The translations under genes were made by a program, and so were the position numbers. Of a stretch of DNA of 64,000 nucleotides, positions 7,536-17,686 are shown in pieces (position 1 is the stretch's first letter; the number at the start of each line of letters is the position of its first letter). Origin of the DNA: Gordonia westfalica (GTDB lineage Bacteria; Actinomycetota; Actinomycetes; Mycobacteriales; Mycobacteriaceae); the NCBI RefSeq assembly GCF_900105725.1, contig NZ_FNLM01000036.1, positions 682,001 through 746,000 of the forward strand, written 5' to 3'. The notes under the pieces are model-generated. The model was given only the letters and a program-made list of their open reading frames with translations, did not search any database and was not told the DNA's origin.

Positions 7536-8440
7536 TCAGAAGGGAGGTGGGTTGGCTGTGTCCCATTCGTCGAGTTGTCGACGGTGAGTTGTGGTGCGGG
7601 CGGTGCGCTCGTCGGCGAGGCGTTGCCGGGCGGGGTGATCGGGTGGTTGTGTTCTCAGCGAGTTGAACAGGTCTCGTCCGGTGAACGGGTTGCCCAGGTA
7701 GGTGTGTCCGGTGGGGGCTTCGAACCACACGGCGAGGTAGTCGTCCTGGTGGTCGCGCCAGTTTCCGAAGGTTTTGATGCGGTGGTGGAACCGGCACAAC
7801 GGTTTGAGGTTGCGCTCGCTGGTCTTTCCGCCGCGGTCGGGGTTGCGGTGGTCGTACGGGTGGGTGTGGTCGAGGTCGACGGCCCATACCGGTTGGTTGC
7901 AGCCGGGGAAGGTGCAGCACAGTTCCCCGGCCCGTACCAGGGATTGGAGTTTGCGGCTGGGGACGTACCGGGTCGCGGCTGCAGCGGCCTGGGCGTCGGC
8001 GTCGCTGGGTTCGTCGCGGATGCCGGTGGTGACGACGATGCGGTGGGCCTCGGCGAGCAGGCGGCGCATGGTGTCGGCGTCGACGAGTCCGTGGCCGTCG
8101 AGCATGCCGGGATCGTTGTCGAGACCCATCAGCGTGGTCAGATTGCCGATGATGTGAAAAGTCGGGCAGGGCGCACCGCAACCGGTACAGCTGCACGAGC
8201 ATTCGGCATCCGGTTCGGGAGCGGCATCCGGTTCGGTGGCGGTGTCGGAGTCGATTGCGGCGGTGGCCGTTTCGGCCGGCGTGGGTGTGGGTTCGTTGTG
8301 ATCGGTGGGCTCGTCGTCGGGTGTAGGGGTGTCGAGGTCGTGCTCGGCGGGTGCGGGTGTGCAGTCGGGGCACTGGCAGATCAGGGTTCGTGTGCCGTGG
8401 GCCAGGGCGAGGAGGGCATCGGCGCGGCGTTGAGCGATGG
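7536..8440 (-). pseudogene. 3' half of a DUF222/HNH endonuclease gene broken by IS3
   Basis: This half holds the HNH domain of a 13E12-type protein: CTFPGC, DLDHTHPYDH and LCRFHHRIKT. The reading frame joins the 5' half at 9799-10593 exactly: if the IS and one copy of its 3-bp duplication are removed, the coding sequence reads DGRTIAQRRADALLALAHG without a break. Such proteins are multicopy in Gordonia and mycobacteria and resemble intein or intron endonucleases; their role is unclear. The C-terminal half has its own ATG (MGLDNDPGMLDG) and could be made as a fragment. Confidence 0.85.
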
Positions 8441-8444
8441 TGAA

Positions 8445-9437
8445 TCACCCTAGGTTTTGTGCCGCCTCCAATGTGGGCTGGTCCTCGGGGCCGAGGCCAG
8501 CGTAGTGGAGCGTTTCGAACTCGGTCGGGGGAATCTGGCCAATACTCGAGTGCAACCTGCTGTTGTTGTACCAGTCGACCCAACCAGCGGTCGCGAACTC
8601 GACGTCGGAGATCGTCCGGTACGGGCCGGAGTGGAAGATCGTGGTCCGGATGCACTCGGTCTTGTACAAGCCGTTCACCGACTCGGCCAGCGCGTTGTCG
8701 TAGGCGTCCCCGACCGATCCGATCGACGCTGCGATGTCTTCGAGTCGCAGACGCTCAGTCAGTGTAACCGATGTGTACTGACTTCCGGCATCCGAATGAT
8801 GAATAAGCTCAGCAGCTTTCACCGGATGCCCTTCCCGATTGCGCTGCCACAGTGCCATCCGAAGCGGGACTGTCACCAACTCCACCGACTTCGATGTCGA
8901 GGCATGCCATGCCACGATTCGACGGGAGAACACGTCGATGATGAACACCACATACACCCACCCAGCCCAGGTCCGGCAGTAGGTGAAATCGGTCACCCAA
9001 ACCCGGTTCGGTTCGGCAGCACTGAACTGTCGGTTCAACAGATCCTCCGCGCGGACACCATCAGCGGATCTGACGGTCGTTCGGACTCCCTTCGACCGTC
9101 GAATTCCTTGGTGGCCTAACACTTTCATCGCTCGATCAACGGCGCCATAGGACACCCCAGGCAGAGTTGTGCGATGCAGATGGGCGCGCATCTTCACCCG
9201 CCCGTAGAGGCCCTCGGGAGTCATCTTCCGCCGGCCGTCGTCACCGGTGCGCCAGACGACAGTGCGCACCGCATCGACGACGTGGGCATCAGAGACCGTC
9301 CGTGCGGCAGGCGTGCGTGATCGCCATGCCCGGTAGGTTCGTGCGGCAATCTGGCAGCCCTGCCCACGCAGGACCCGGCAGATCGACTCGACCGCAAACC
9401 CGTTGGCGCGCATTTGATCTATGAACGCCACGATCAT
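8445..9437 (-). CDS. IS3-family transposase OrfB (copy A)
   Basis: A 330-residue DDE integrase-fold transposase. The catalytic acids lie in VTDFTYCRTWAG, HHSDAGSQYTS and NALAESVNGLYKTE. It lies in the -1 frame relative to OrfA; its ATG overlaps the OrfA stop (ATGA at 9437-9434), so it can be made by re-initiation or frameshifting. A stem GCGGGGG/CCCCCGC (9443-9463) lies at the junction. The stop falls inside the terminal inverted repeat. Confidence 0.92.
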   Translation of the reverse strand: MIVAFIDQMRANGFAVESICRVLRGQGCQIAARTYRAWRSRTPAARTVSDAHVVDAVRTVVWRTGDDGRRKMTPEGLYGRVKMRAHLHRTTLPGVSYGAVDRAMKVLGHQGIRRSKGVRTTVRSADGVRAEDLLNRQFSAAEPNRVWVTDFTYCRTWAGWVYVVFIIDVFSRRIVAWHASTSKSVELVTVPLRMALWQRNREGHPVKAAELIHHSDAGSQYTSVTLTERLRLEDIAASIGSVGDAYDNALAESVNGLYKTECIRTTIFHSGPYRTISDVEFATAGWVDWYNNSRLHSSIGQIPPTEFETLHYAGLGPEDQPTLEAAQNLG

Positions 9438-9745
9438 CGGTTGCGGGGGTCGAGTTCCCCCGCGAAGAAAGTTGTCGCTGCTTTCAGAATGGCAACGTCT
9501 TCTCGTAACTGCTTGTTCTCGGCCTTGAGGCGCTTGATCTCGGCGGACTCCTTCGTAGTGGTCCCGGAGCGGGCGCCGGCATCGATCTGGGCTTGTACGG
9601 CCCATCGACGTACCGTCTCCCCGCCGACACCGACCTGCTTGGCGATCGCTTCGGCCGCGGCAGTCAACGACGTGTACTCGCCGCCGTGGGTCTCCAGCAA
9701 CCGCAAGGCCCTCGAACGGACCTCCGGGTCGATTTTCTTAGGCAT
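9434..9745 (-). CDS. IS3-family OrfA, DNA-binding subunit (copy A)
   Basis: A 103-residue protein with a helix-turn-helix (TSLTAAAEAIAKQVGVGGET then VRRWAVQAQ) and a C-terminal leucine-zipper-like helix (IKRLKAENKQLREDVAILKA). It binds the element ends and dimerises with the OrfAB product. The start MPKKIDPEVRSRALRL is typical of the family. Confidence 0.92.
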   Translation of the reverse strand: MPKKIDPEVRSRALRLLETHGGEYTSLTAAAEAIAKQVGVGGETVRRWAVQAQIDAGARSGTTTKESAEIKRLKAENKQLREDVAILKAATTFFAGELDPRNR

Positions 9746-9798
9746 GTGCTCATCCTTCCTGACTCAGAAGGAAGCGGTATCAAACCTGGGGTGATTCA

Positions 9799-10593
9799 TG
9801 GTGCGTCCATCTCGGGGGTGGACGCTGTTGGCGATGGCGGTCAGTTGTGCGTTGAGTGCGGCGGCGTCGGTGTGGGGTAGGTGGCCGGCGAGGCGGGACT
9901 GGCCGGGTTGGAACCGGTCTGGTCGGATGGTGACTCCGCGGTCGCGGGTGGCGTGGTCGTTGCGTCGGCGGACCGCGTCGGGAGCATGTTTGTGCACGAT
10001 CTGATCGACCAGTGCGGTGAATCGTGTGGTCGACATCGGTTCACGGGCCAGGATCGCTTCGGCCAGGTGTGCGTCGACGATTGGCATGGTGGCATCATCG
10101 ACGAAGTCGGTGCGCTTGAGTGCGATGAGGAATCGGCCCAGGTCGATTCGTCCGCAGGCCAGTGCGGTGCCGGTCAGCGGGAGTCGGTAGCGCATCGCGT
10201 CGCCGGTGCGGATGAGGTCGCGCGCTTCGGCGGCGGTGACGTTCAGTGCGGCACCGAGTTCGGCGGTGGCCTGTTCGAATCCGTTGGGTCCGTATTCCGT
10301 ATACGGGTCACCACCGGCCAAGGCGTCGGCCGTCGTATCGAGTAGGTCGTTGATCGAGTTCGCTCGGCCGGAGTGCAGTTCGCTGCGCCGGTGTAGGTAG
10401 TCCTCTTCGCGTTGTTCGTGGAGCAGGCTGGCCGCCATCAGGGTGCGGCAGGTGTTGGCCGCGTTCATCGATGCCGAGTAGGCGGCGGTGCTGACGAGTG
10501 CCTCGGCCGACAATCCGGCCAGCGGGCCGAACACGTCGACACCGGTGTCAGGGAATCCCCGACGGGGTCGATGGTGTCGAACTCGAAAGCCAT
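9799..10593 (-). pseudogene. 5' half of the DUF222/HNH gene, with an uncertain or shifted start
   Basis: DUF222 sequence is clear from GVDVFGPLAGLSAEALVS onward to RDGRT, where IS3 copy A cuts it. The natural-looking start ATG at 10593 (MAFEFDTIDPVG) is in another frame; a one-base shift near 10550 is needed to enter the DUF222 frame. A GTG at 10534 just before FGPLAGL is an in-frame alternative. The gene is therefore broken at least once and perhaps twice. Confidence 0.75.
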
Positions 10594-10766
10594 GCCAACA
10601 CCATACGATCGGGCACCGACAATTCCGTCCGACGCACAATCGCGCAGATCCTGGTGCTGGCAACGGCGTTCGGTAGTAGACGTTCCCGCTTATCGGTTTC
10701 CTTCCCGCCAATTGAGCACAATAAGCGGAAAGGAAACAGTCCAGCGGGAATACCTGGCCCGCCGAG
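10594..10766. other. intergenic stretch with nested inverted repeats
   Basis: No gene is seen. TTCCCGCT (10683-10690) pairs with AGCGGGAA (10743-10750), and GTTTCCTT (10696-10703) with AAGGAAAC (10730-10737). The nested arms could fold as a terminator for the methyltransferase gene, which ends at 10767 on the minus strand. Confidence 0.4.
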
Positions 10767-12489
<1,723 letters not shown>

Positions 12490-12546
12490 GGACATCGGCC
12501 CGGCCGGCGACGACCGCAGGAGACCCCACCTGCGAAGGGAACCGCC

Positions 12547-12816
12547 ATGTGCCGCAACATCACCGAACTCCGCGGACTTGAACCGCCCGCCACGGCCGAC
12601 GAGGTCGAGGCGGCCGCGCGGCAGTATGTCCGCAAGGTGAGCGGCGTGCGGCACCCGTCGCCGGCCAACGCCGAGGCCTTCGAGGCCGCGGTGGTCGCCG
12701 TCACCGCAGCGACCCGCACCCTGCTCGACGCCCTGCCCGAGCGTCGTCAACCGCCGAAGACGGTTCCCCCGCTCCGACGCCCCGAGGTCCAGGCGCGGAT
12801 CGCTGCGCGGGGCTGA
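12547..12816 (+). CDS. DUF2277 small protein
   Basis: An 89-residue protein starting MCRNITELRGLEPPATADEV, then AARQYVRKVSGVRHPS, the typical N-terminus of DUF2277. The function is unknown. AAGGG precedes the ATG. A 57-base gap to the MDR gene allows co-transcription, and a hairpin terminator follows. Confidence 0.85.
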   Translation: MCRNITELRGLEPPATADEVEAAARQYVRKVSGVRHPSPANAEAFEAAVVAVTAATRTLLDALPERRQPPKTVPPLRRPEVQARIAARG

Positions 12817-12827
12817 GACCAGATGTA

Positions 12828-12858
12828 GCGATTCGTATCGCCCAACGATACGAATCGC
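12828..12858. terminator. hairpin after the DUF2277 gene
   Basis: GCGATTCGTATCG and CGATACGAATCGC form a perfect 13-bp stem with loop CCCAA. There is no T-tract, common for actinobacterial terminators. Confidence 0.65.
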
Positions 12859-12946
12859 CACACCTGCGTACGCGGACTGGTCTCGCCAGCCCTCAGTGAG
12901 GCCGGCCGTACCGATCCGTGTCACCTGCCCCGGCGGCTCGGAGATA

Positions 12947-12983
12947 TAACCCCAGTTCAGTGGGGTTACGCTCACCGGTGAGC
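12947..12983. promoter_or_regulatory. two adjacent palindromes upstream of the amino-acid ABC operon
   Basis: TAACCCCA/TGGGGTTA (12947-12968, 6-base loop) is followed by the perfect 14-base palindrome GCTCACCGGTGAGC (12970-12983). They lie 42-78 bases before the start of the transporter gene and may bind a regulator such as a nitrogen-control protein. No match to a named site is claimed. Confidence 0.4.
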
Positions 12984-13024
12984 AAAAATTTGGGACGTGA
13001 CCGCGGGGTCGGGCTAGGGTCCGA

Positions 13025-14851
13025 GTGGTGTCCAACCACCGATCTCCTCGCGCTCATCGAGCCGCTCCGCGCGTGGTTCGAATCCTCGCGCTGGCGCTGA
13101 CGGCCGCCATCGTCGGGATGCTGACCATCCTCGGCGGACCAGCGCCGGCGCACGCCGCCCCCGAAGACAGCTGCGCCCCGGCGGGGCTCGCGTCCGCATC
13201 GGCGGCGCCGGTCAACCTGGCTGCCGCGGAACAGGGCGGTGAGGACAAATACACCACCCCGAACACGACGCCGATCGACCAGATCGACATCGGTGCGCTC
13301 GAACTGCTGGCGCCGGGCAAGATCTCCGTCGGCACGCTGTCCGACGCCGGGCCCAGCATCTGTGTGAACAGCGCAGGCAACTTCACCGGCTTCGACAACG
13401 AACTCATGAAGGCCATCGCCGCGAAGCTGGGTCTGCAGATCGAGTTCAACGGCACCGAGTTCGCCGGTCTGCTCTCGCAGGTCGCGAACAACCGGTTCGA
13501 CGTCGGGTCGTCGTCGATCACCACCACCGACGACCGTCGCAAGACCGTGGACTTCACCAATGGCTACGACTTCGGCTACTTCTCTCTCGTCGCCCCCACG
13601 AACGGTTCCATAAAGGGATTCGGGGACCTCTCCGATTCGACCCGCATCGCCGTCGTCCAGGGCACGGTCCAGGACGACTACGTCGTCAACACCCTCGGAC
13701 TCGACCCGGTCAAGTTCCCCGATTACGCAACCGCTTACGCCAACCTCAAGAGCGGCCAGGTCGACGCGTGGGTCGCGCCGTCGCAACAGGCGGAAGGCGC
13801 CGTCCGCGAGGGCGACGGCACCGCGATCGTCGAGAACACCTTCAGCGTCAACAACTTCGTCGCGTGGGCGGTCGGCAAGAACAAGCCGAAGCTCGTCGAG
13901 GCCCTGAACTCCGGGCTCGACGCCATAATCGCCGACGGCACCTACGCCGAGCTCTACGTCGACTGGGTGCCGCGCGAACTGCCCGAGGGCTGGAAGCCGG
14001 GCAGCAAGGCAGCTCCCGAACCCGAACTCCCCGACATCGCCGCGATCGCCGCCGAGAACGCCGAGAACGCCGGCCCCACCGAGGCCACCAAGCCCAAGTC
14101 CACGCTCCAGCAGCTCGGCGACACCTTCTTCAACTGGGACCTGTACGAGAAGTCCTTCCCGGAACTGATCAAGACCGGCCTGGTCAACACGCTCATCCTG
14201 TCGGTGGTGTCCGGCGTGCTCGGCACCATCCTGGGCATGATCCTGGCGCTGTGCGGCATCTCCCGCTCCCGCTGGTTGCGGTGGCCCGCACGGGTGTACA
14301 CCGACATCTTCCGCGGTCTGCCCGCGGTGGTCGTCATCCTGATCGTCGGCCTCGGCGTCGGGCCGGTGGTCAAGGGGATCACCGGCAACAACCCGTACTG
14401 GCTCGGCGCGGTCGCCCTGGCGCTCCTCGCGGCGGCCTACATCGGCGAGATCTTCCGATCGGGTATCCAGAGCGTCGACGAGGGCCAGCTCGAGGCGTCC
14501 CGCGCGATCGGGTTCAGCTATCGTCAGTCCATGCGGCTGGTCGTGGTGCCCCAGGGCGTGCGACGTGTGTTGCCGGCCTTGATGAACCAGTTCATCAGCC
14601 TCATCAAGGACAGCTCGCTGGTCTACTTCCTCGGACTGCTCGCCAGCCAGCGCGAACTGTTCGCCGTCGGCCGAGACCTCAACGCGCAGACCGGAAACCT
14701 GTCTCCGCTGGTCGCCGCGGGCATCATGTACCTCGTCCTGACCATCCCGCTGACGCACCTGGTCAACTACATCGACCGTCGCCTCCGTACCGGTAGGCCG
14801 GCCGATGTCCACGATGATCCGTTGCCCGTCACCGTCGTCGAGAAGGGATAG
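13025..14851 (+). CDS. amino-acid ABC transporter: binding protein fused to permease
   Basis: A 608-residue fusion. Residues about 18-45 form a signal peptide or anchor (ILALALTAAIVGMLTILGG then AHAAPED). A type-3 solute-binding domain follows (about 95-325; NFTGFDNELMKAIAAKLGLQ, DFTNGYDFGYFS), then an acidic linker. A HisM/GlnP-type permease fills about 375-600, with the EAA loop around EASRAIGFSYRQSMRLVVVP. The GTG at 13025 is the longest start. The ATPase gene begins 3 bases after the stop. Polar amino acids, for example Glu/Gln, are the likely substrate. Confidence 0.88.
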   Translation: MVSNHRSPRAHRAAPRVVRILALALTAAIVGMLTILGGPAPAHAAPEDSCAPAGLASASAAPVNLAAAEQGGEDKYTTPNTTPIDQIDIGALELLAPGKISVGTLSDAGPSICVNSAGNFTGFDNELMKAIAAKLGLQIEFNGTEFAGLLSQVANNRFDVGSSSITTTDDRRKTVDFTNGYDFGYFSLVAPTNGSIKGFGDLSDSTRIAVVQGTVQDDYVVNTLGLDPVKFPDYATAYANLKSGQVDAWVAPSQQAEGAVREGDGTAIVENTFSVNNFVAWAVGKNKPKLVEALNSGLDAIIADGTYAELYVDWVPRELPEGWKPGSKAAPEPELPDIAAIAAENAENAGPTEATKPKSTLQQLGDTFFNWDLYEKSFPELIKTGLVNTLILSVVSGVLGTILGMILALCGISRSRWLRWPARVYTDIFRGLPAVVVILIVGLGVGPVVKGITGNNPYWLGAVALALLAAAYIGEIFRSGIQSVDEGQLEASRAIGFSYRQSMRLVVVPQGVRRVLPALMNQFISLIKDSSLVYFLGLLASQRELFAVGRDLNAQTGNLSPLVAAGIMYLVLTIPLTHLVNYIDRRLRTGRPADVHDDPLPVTVVEKG

Positions 14852-14854
14852 GCA

Positions 14855-15601
14855 ATGCCTGCCACCACCACACGAAAAGCTGTGTCGCTGACCGGTACCG
14901 ACCTGCACCTGTCCTTCGCCGAACATCACGTGCTGCGCGGCGTCGACATCCAGGTCGACGCCGGTACGACGACCACCGTCATCGGTCCGTCGGGATCGGG
15001 CAAGTCGACGCTGCTGCGGGTGCTCAACCGCCTGCACGAGCCCGACAAGGGTGACATCCTGCTCGACGGCCGGTCGGTCCTCAAGGACAACCCGGACGAG
15101 CTGCGCCGCCGAATCGGCATGGTGTTCCAGCACTTCAACCTGTTCCCGCACAAGACGGTCGTGGAGAACGTCGCCCTCGGGCCCCGGAAACTCAAGGGGC
15201 TCAGCAAGGACGAGGCCCGCGAGGTCGCGCTGAAGCGGCTGGAGATCGTCGGACTGACCCAGAAGGCCGACGTACGGCCGGCACGCCTGTCCGGCGGTCA
15301 GCAGCAGCGCGTCGCCATCGCGCGGGCCCTCGCGATGACACCCGAGGTGATGTTCTTCGACGAGGCGACCTCGGCCCTCGACCCCGAACTCGTCAAGGGT
15401 GTGCTGGCGCTCATGGCCGATCTCGCGTCCGAGGGGATGACGATGGTCGTCGTCACCCACGAGATGGGCTTCGCGCGCAACGTGAGTGACAACGTGCTGT
15501 TCATGGACCACGGTGCCGTGGTGGAAACCGGTGACCCCGAACAGGTCTTCGACGACGCGAAGTCGGATCGCCTGCGCACCTTCCTGTCTCAGGTGCTGTA
15601 G
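14855..15601 (+). CDS. amino-acid ABC transporter ATPase (GlnQ type)
   Basis: A 248-residue ABC ATPase. Walker A is GPSGSGKST, the Q-loop [11 protein letters not shown] is typical of polar amino-acid importers, the signature is [15 protein letters not shown], Walker B is [13 protein letters not shown] and the switch histidine is in [11 protein letters not shown]. It starts 3 bases after the fused binding protein/permease, so the pair forms a complete importer. Confidence 0.92.
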   Translation: MPATTTRKAVSLTGTDLHLSFAEHHVLRGVDIQVDAGTTTTVIGPSGSGKSTLLRVLNRLHEPDKGDILLDGRSVLKDNPDELRRRIGMVFQHFNLFPHKTVVENVALGPRKLKGLSKDEAREVALKRLEIVGLTQKADVRPARLSGGQQQRVAIARALAMTPEVMFFDEATSALDPELVKGVLALMADLASEGMTMVVVTHEMGFARNVSDNVLFMDHGAVVETGDPEQVFDDAKSDRLRTFLSQVL

Positions 15602-15605
15602 TAGC

Positions 15606-16409
15606 TCACATCCACTGGACGAGCTCGTCGGACCGTTCCGGGTGGCGCTCCCGGAACCGTTCGACGACCTCGCTGATGTGGTCGTGCATCAGCGTCTCGG
15701 CCTTTCGCGGGCGGCCGGCGATGATCGCTTTGGCGATGTCGGCGTGGTCGTGGCTCATCGCGTCGTCCTCGGCGACGGTGTCGCGACCCGCGTCGAGGAC
15801 GTGCTCGACGACGATGTGGTCGATCGCCTGGGTGAGCAGTGTGAGTACCCGGTTCCCGGTGAGCTCGGCGATCACGCCGTGAAAATCGTTGAGATCACTG
15901 AAGATCTCGCTCGCCTCGTGTTCGTCGACGTCGTACTCCAGGAAGCGGGCGAAGGCGGCTTCCTTGAGCTTGCGGTCCTCGAGCCGGGCCACCTTGGCCG
16001 ACAGCGGCGGCTCGAGGATCTTCCAGGTGTCGAAGACCTCGTCGTAGGTCGCGCCGGCGAGGTGGAAGTACAGCGTGGCGGTGCGCGCCAGGTACGAGGC
16101 GTTGAGTGCGTTCACGAAGGGCCCGCCACCCGGGCCGCGCTTGAGAGTGATCAGCCCCTGGACCTCGAGGATGCGCAGCGCCTCACGCAGGGTCTCGCGG
16201 CTGACCGAGTAGTTGGCGAGCATGTCGCTCTCCGCCGGGAGCCGATCCCCTCGGCGCAGACCGAGACTGACGATGTCGGAGACGATTGCAGCCGCCGTCG
16301 TCTCCGACGCCTTCGGTGCACGCGTGGACTCGGCCGACCTCACCGAAGTGTGCATCTCTCCGGGGTTGTAGATGATCGGGAGACCCGTGCGGGTCAGTTC
16401 GCGTGTCAT
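15606..16409 (-). CDS. GntR-family regulator (FadR/FCD type)
   Basis: A 267-residue regulator. The winged helix-turn-helix is at about residues 40-105 (RLPAESDMLANYSVSRETLR then EALRILEVQGLI), followed by an all-helical FCD ligand domain (DFHGVIAELTGNRVL; metal-ligand-like Asp and His residues). It is convergent with the ABC operon and may control the minus-strand operon upstream of it (16714-19353). Confidence 0.87.
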   Translation of the reverse strand: MTRELTRTGLPIIYNPGEMHTSVRSAESTRAPKASETTAAAIVSDIVSLGLRRGDRLPAESDMLANYSVSRETLREALRILEVQGLITLKRGPGGGPFVNALNASYLARTATLYFHLAGATYDEVFDTWKILEPPLSAKVARLEDRKLKEAAFARFLEYDVDEHEASEIFSDLNDFHGVIAELTGNRVLTLLTQAIDHIVVEHVLDAGRDTVAEDDAMSHDHADIAKAIIAGRPRKAETLMHDHISEVVERFRERHPERSDELVQWM

Positions 16410-16548
16410 CGTCGACCTTTTCTCGTTCAGTGGAGGCGGTCAGCGAACCGCGGGCTGGATTCGCCGACGGATTGCACACTACGTGGTGATCAGAGCCCGG
16501 CTTCGGGATTTCGTACGTGTGAACGAAACCTACGCTCGACGGGGCGGA

Positions 16549-16704
16549 TCAGTACGGCGACGATCCACCGTCGACGTTGAGGGTGGTTTCGGTGATAGCG
16601 CCACTGTGCTCGCCCAGGAGGCTCAAGGCGGCGTGCGCGACCTCGTCCAGGGTCGCATGCCGGCCGGTCCTTCTCAGATCCTGTGGGTCGCGGGTCCCCC
16701 AGGT
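16549..16704 (-). pseudogene. remnant of a short-chain dehydrogenase C-terminus
   Basis: Read on the minus strand to a stop at 16551-16549, this stretch encodes GRHATLDEVAHAALSLLGEH followed by SGAITETTLNVDGGSSPY. That is the classic SDR ending (position-specific EVA helix and NVDGG tail). The N-terminal three quarters, with the cofactor loop and YxxxK, are missing; the intact amidohydrolase gene starts its stop codon 10 bases away. It is a deletion remnant of an SDR once in this operon. Confidence 0.6.
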
Positions 16705-16713
16705 CCCGGATCG

Positions 16714-17640
16714 TCACTCCCGCGTTTGACCGAGGCCGAACAGGCGAGCACCGTTGCGGTAGAACACATTGCGCAGCCAGTCGTCGCCCATGTCGAGGCC
16801 GGTGATGACCTCGAGCGCATGCGTGTAGCCGTAGGGGATGTTGGGGAAGTCGCTGCCGAACAGCACCTTGTCCCCGGCGTCGGCGAGGCGGGCGCGCAGC
16901 TCGGCGGAGGACGGGGCGAGCTCCTCGGCGAAGTCGGTGAACGCCATCGTGGTGTCGAGGTGCACGTTCGGGTATTCCTGCGCGAGATCGAGGAACGGCT
17001 CGTACTCGGGCATGCCCATGTGCGCGATGATCAGCGGCAGCGACGGGAACCTGTGCAGCAGAGCACGAATGGGCTCCGGTCCGGTGTACCGGCCGGGGGC
17101 CGGACCCGACCCGCAGTGGATGATGACCGGCACCTGGGAGTCGGCGATCTGCGACCACACGCCGTCGAGCAGCGAGTCCATGGGGGAGTAGTCGCCGACC
17201 TGGATGTGGCTCTTGAAGACCCGTGTCCCGGCCTGGATCGCACGAGAGACGTAGGCGGTGGCCGATTCCTCCGGGTAGAAGGTCGCGGTGTGCAGGCAGT
17301 CCTCGTGATTGGCGGCGAAGTCGTTCGCCCAGCCGTTCAGCCACTCCGCCATGTCGGGCTTGTGCGGGTAGACGAGCGACGAGTAGGCGCGGATCCCGAA
17401 TTCGCGCAGCGTCGACACGCGGACGTCCTCGTCGGCGCGATAGGTGATGGGCCACTCGCGTCCGACCAGCGGGCCCGCCGAGTCGAAGTACGCCCACACC
17501 TTGTCCATGACCGGACGCGGCATGAAGTGCGTGTGGACGTCGACGATGCCCGGCAGGTCGAGGTCCTGCCAGACCGCGCGGACGCGATCGGCCTCGTCGG
17601 AGCTGAACGGCACGGGAGCTTCCGGAACGGCTGTGTTCAC
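16714..17640 (-). CDS. metal-dependent amidohydrolase (amidohydro-rel family)
   Basis: A 308-residue TIM-barrel hydrolase or decarboxylase of the amidohydrolase_2 family. The metal motif is VDVHTHFMP, followed by PVIIHCGSG, LIIAHMGMPEYEPF and the late aspartate LFGSDFPNIPYG. The GTG at 17640 (VNTAVPEAP) avoids overlap with the upstream dehydrogenase, which ends 46 bases away. It is third in a minus-strand operon after thioesterase and zinc alcohol dehydrogenase. Confidence 0.83.
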   Translation of the reverse strand: MNTAVPEAPVPFSSDEADRVRAVWQDLDLPGIVDVHTHFMPRPVMDKVWAYFDSAGPLVGREWPITYRADEDVRVSTLREFGIRAYSSLVYPHKPDMAEWLNGWANDFAANHEDCLHTATFYPEESATAYVSRAIQAGTRVFKSHIQVGDYSPMDSLLDGVWSQIADSQVPVIIHCGSGPAPGRYTGPEPIRALLHRFPSLPLIIAHMGMPEYEPFLDLAQEYPNVHLDTTMAFTDFAEELAPSSAELRARLADAGDKVLFGSDFPNIPYGYTHALEVITGLDMGDDWLRNVFYRNGARLFGLGQTRE

Positions 17641-17686
17641 CCGTACGACGGTACGCCCGGCGGAGGACGCGGGACACGTCGGCCGG

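Larger units (their letters stand above)
8441..9798 (-). mobile_element. IS3-family element, copy A (1358 bp)
   Basis: The ends are TGAATCACCCTAGGTTTTG at left and the inverse of TGAATCACCCCAGGTTTGA at right. A 3-bp TGG direct repeat flanks it (8438-8440 and 9799-9801). It carries orfA and orfB on the minus strand. An apparently identical copy lies at 24915-26272 in the same orientation, pointing to recent transposition. It disrupts the DUF222/HNH gene. Confidence 0.93.

Noticed and set aside
12893..15511. 872-residue minus-strand open frame across the ABC transporter genes
   Set aside because: It is the antisense shadow of the fused permease and ATPase genes, which have clear domains; the antisense protein is low-complexity Arg/Asp/Gly.
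16490..17677. 395-residue minus-strand frame over the amidohydrolase gene
   Set aside because: Frame-shifted shadow of the amidohydrolase; Arg/Pro-rich and without motifs. The short SDR remnant at 16549-16704 is in a different frame.
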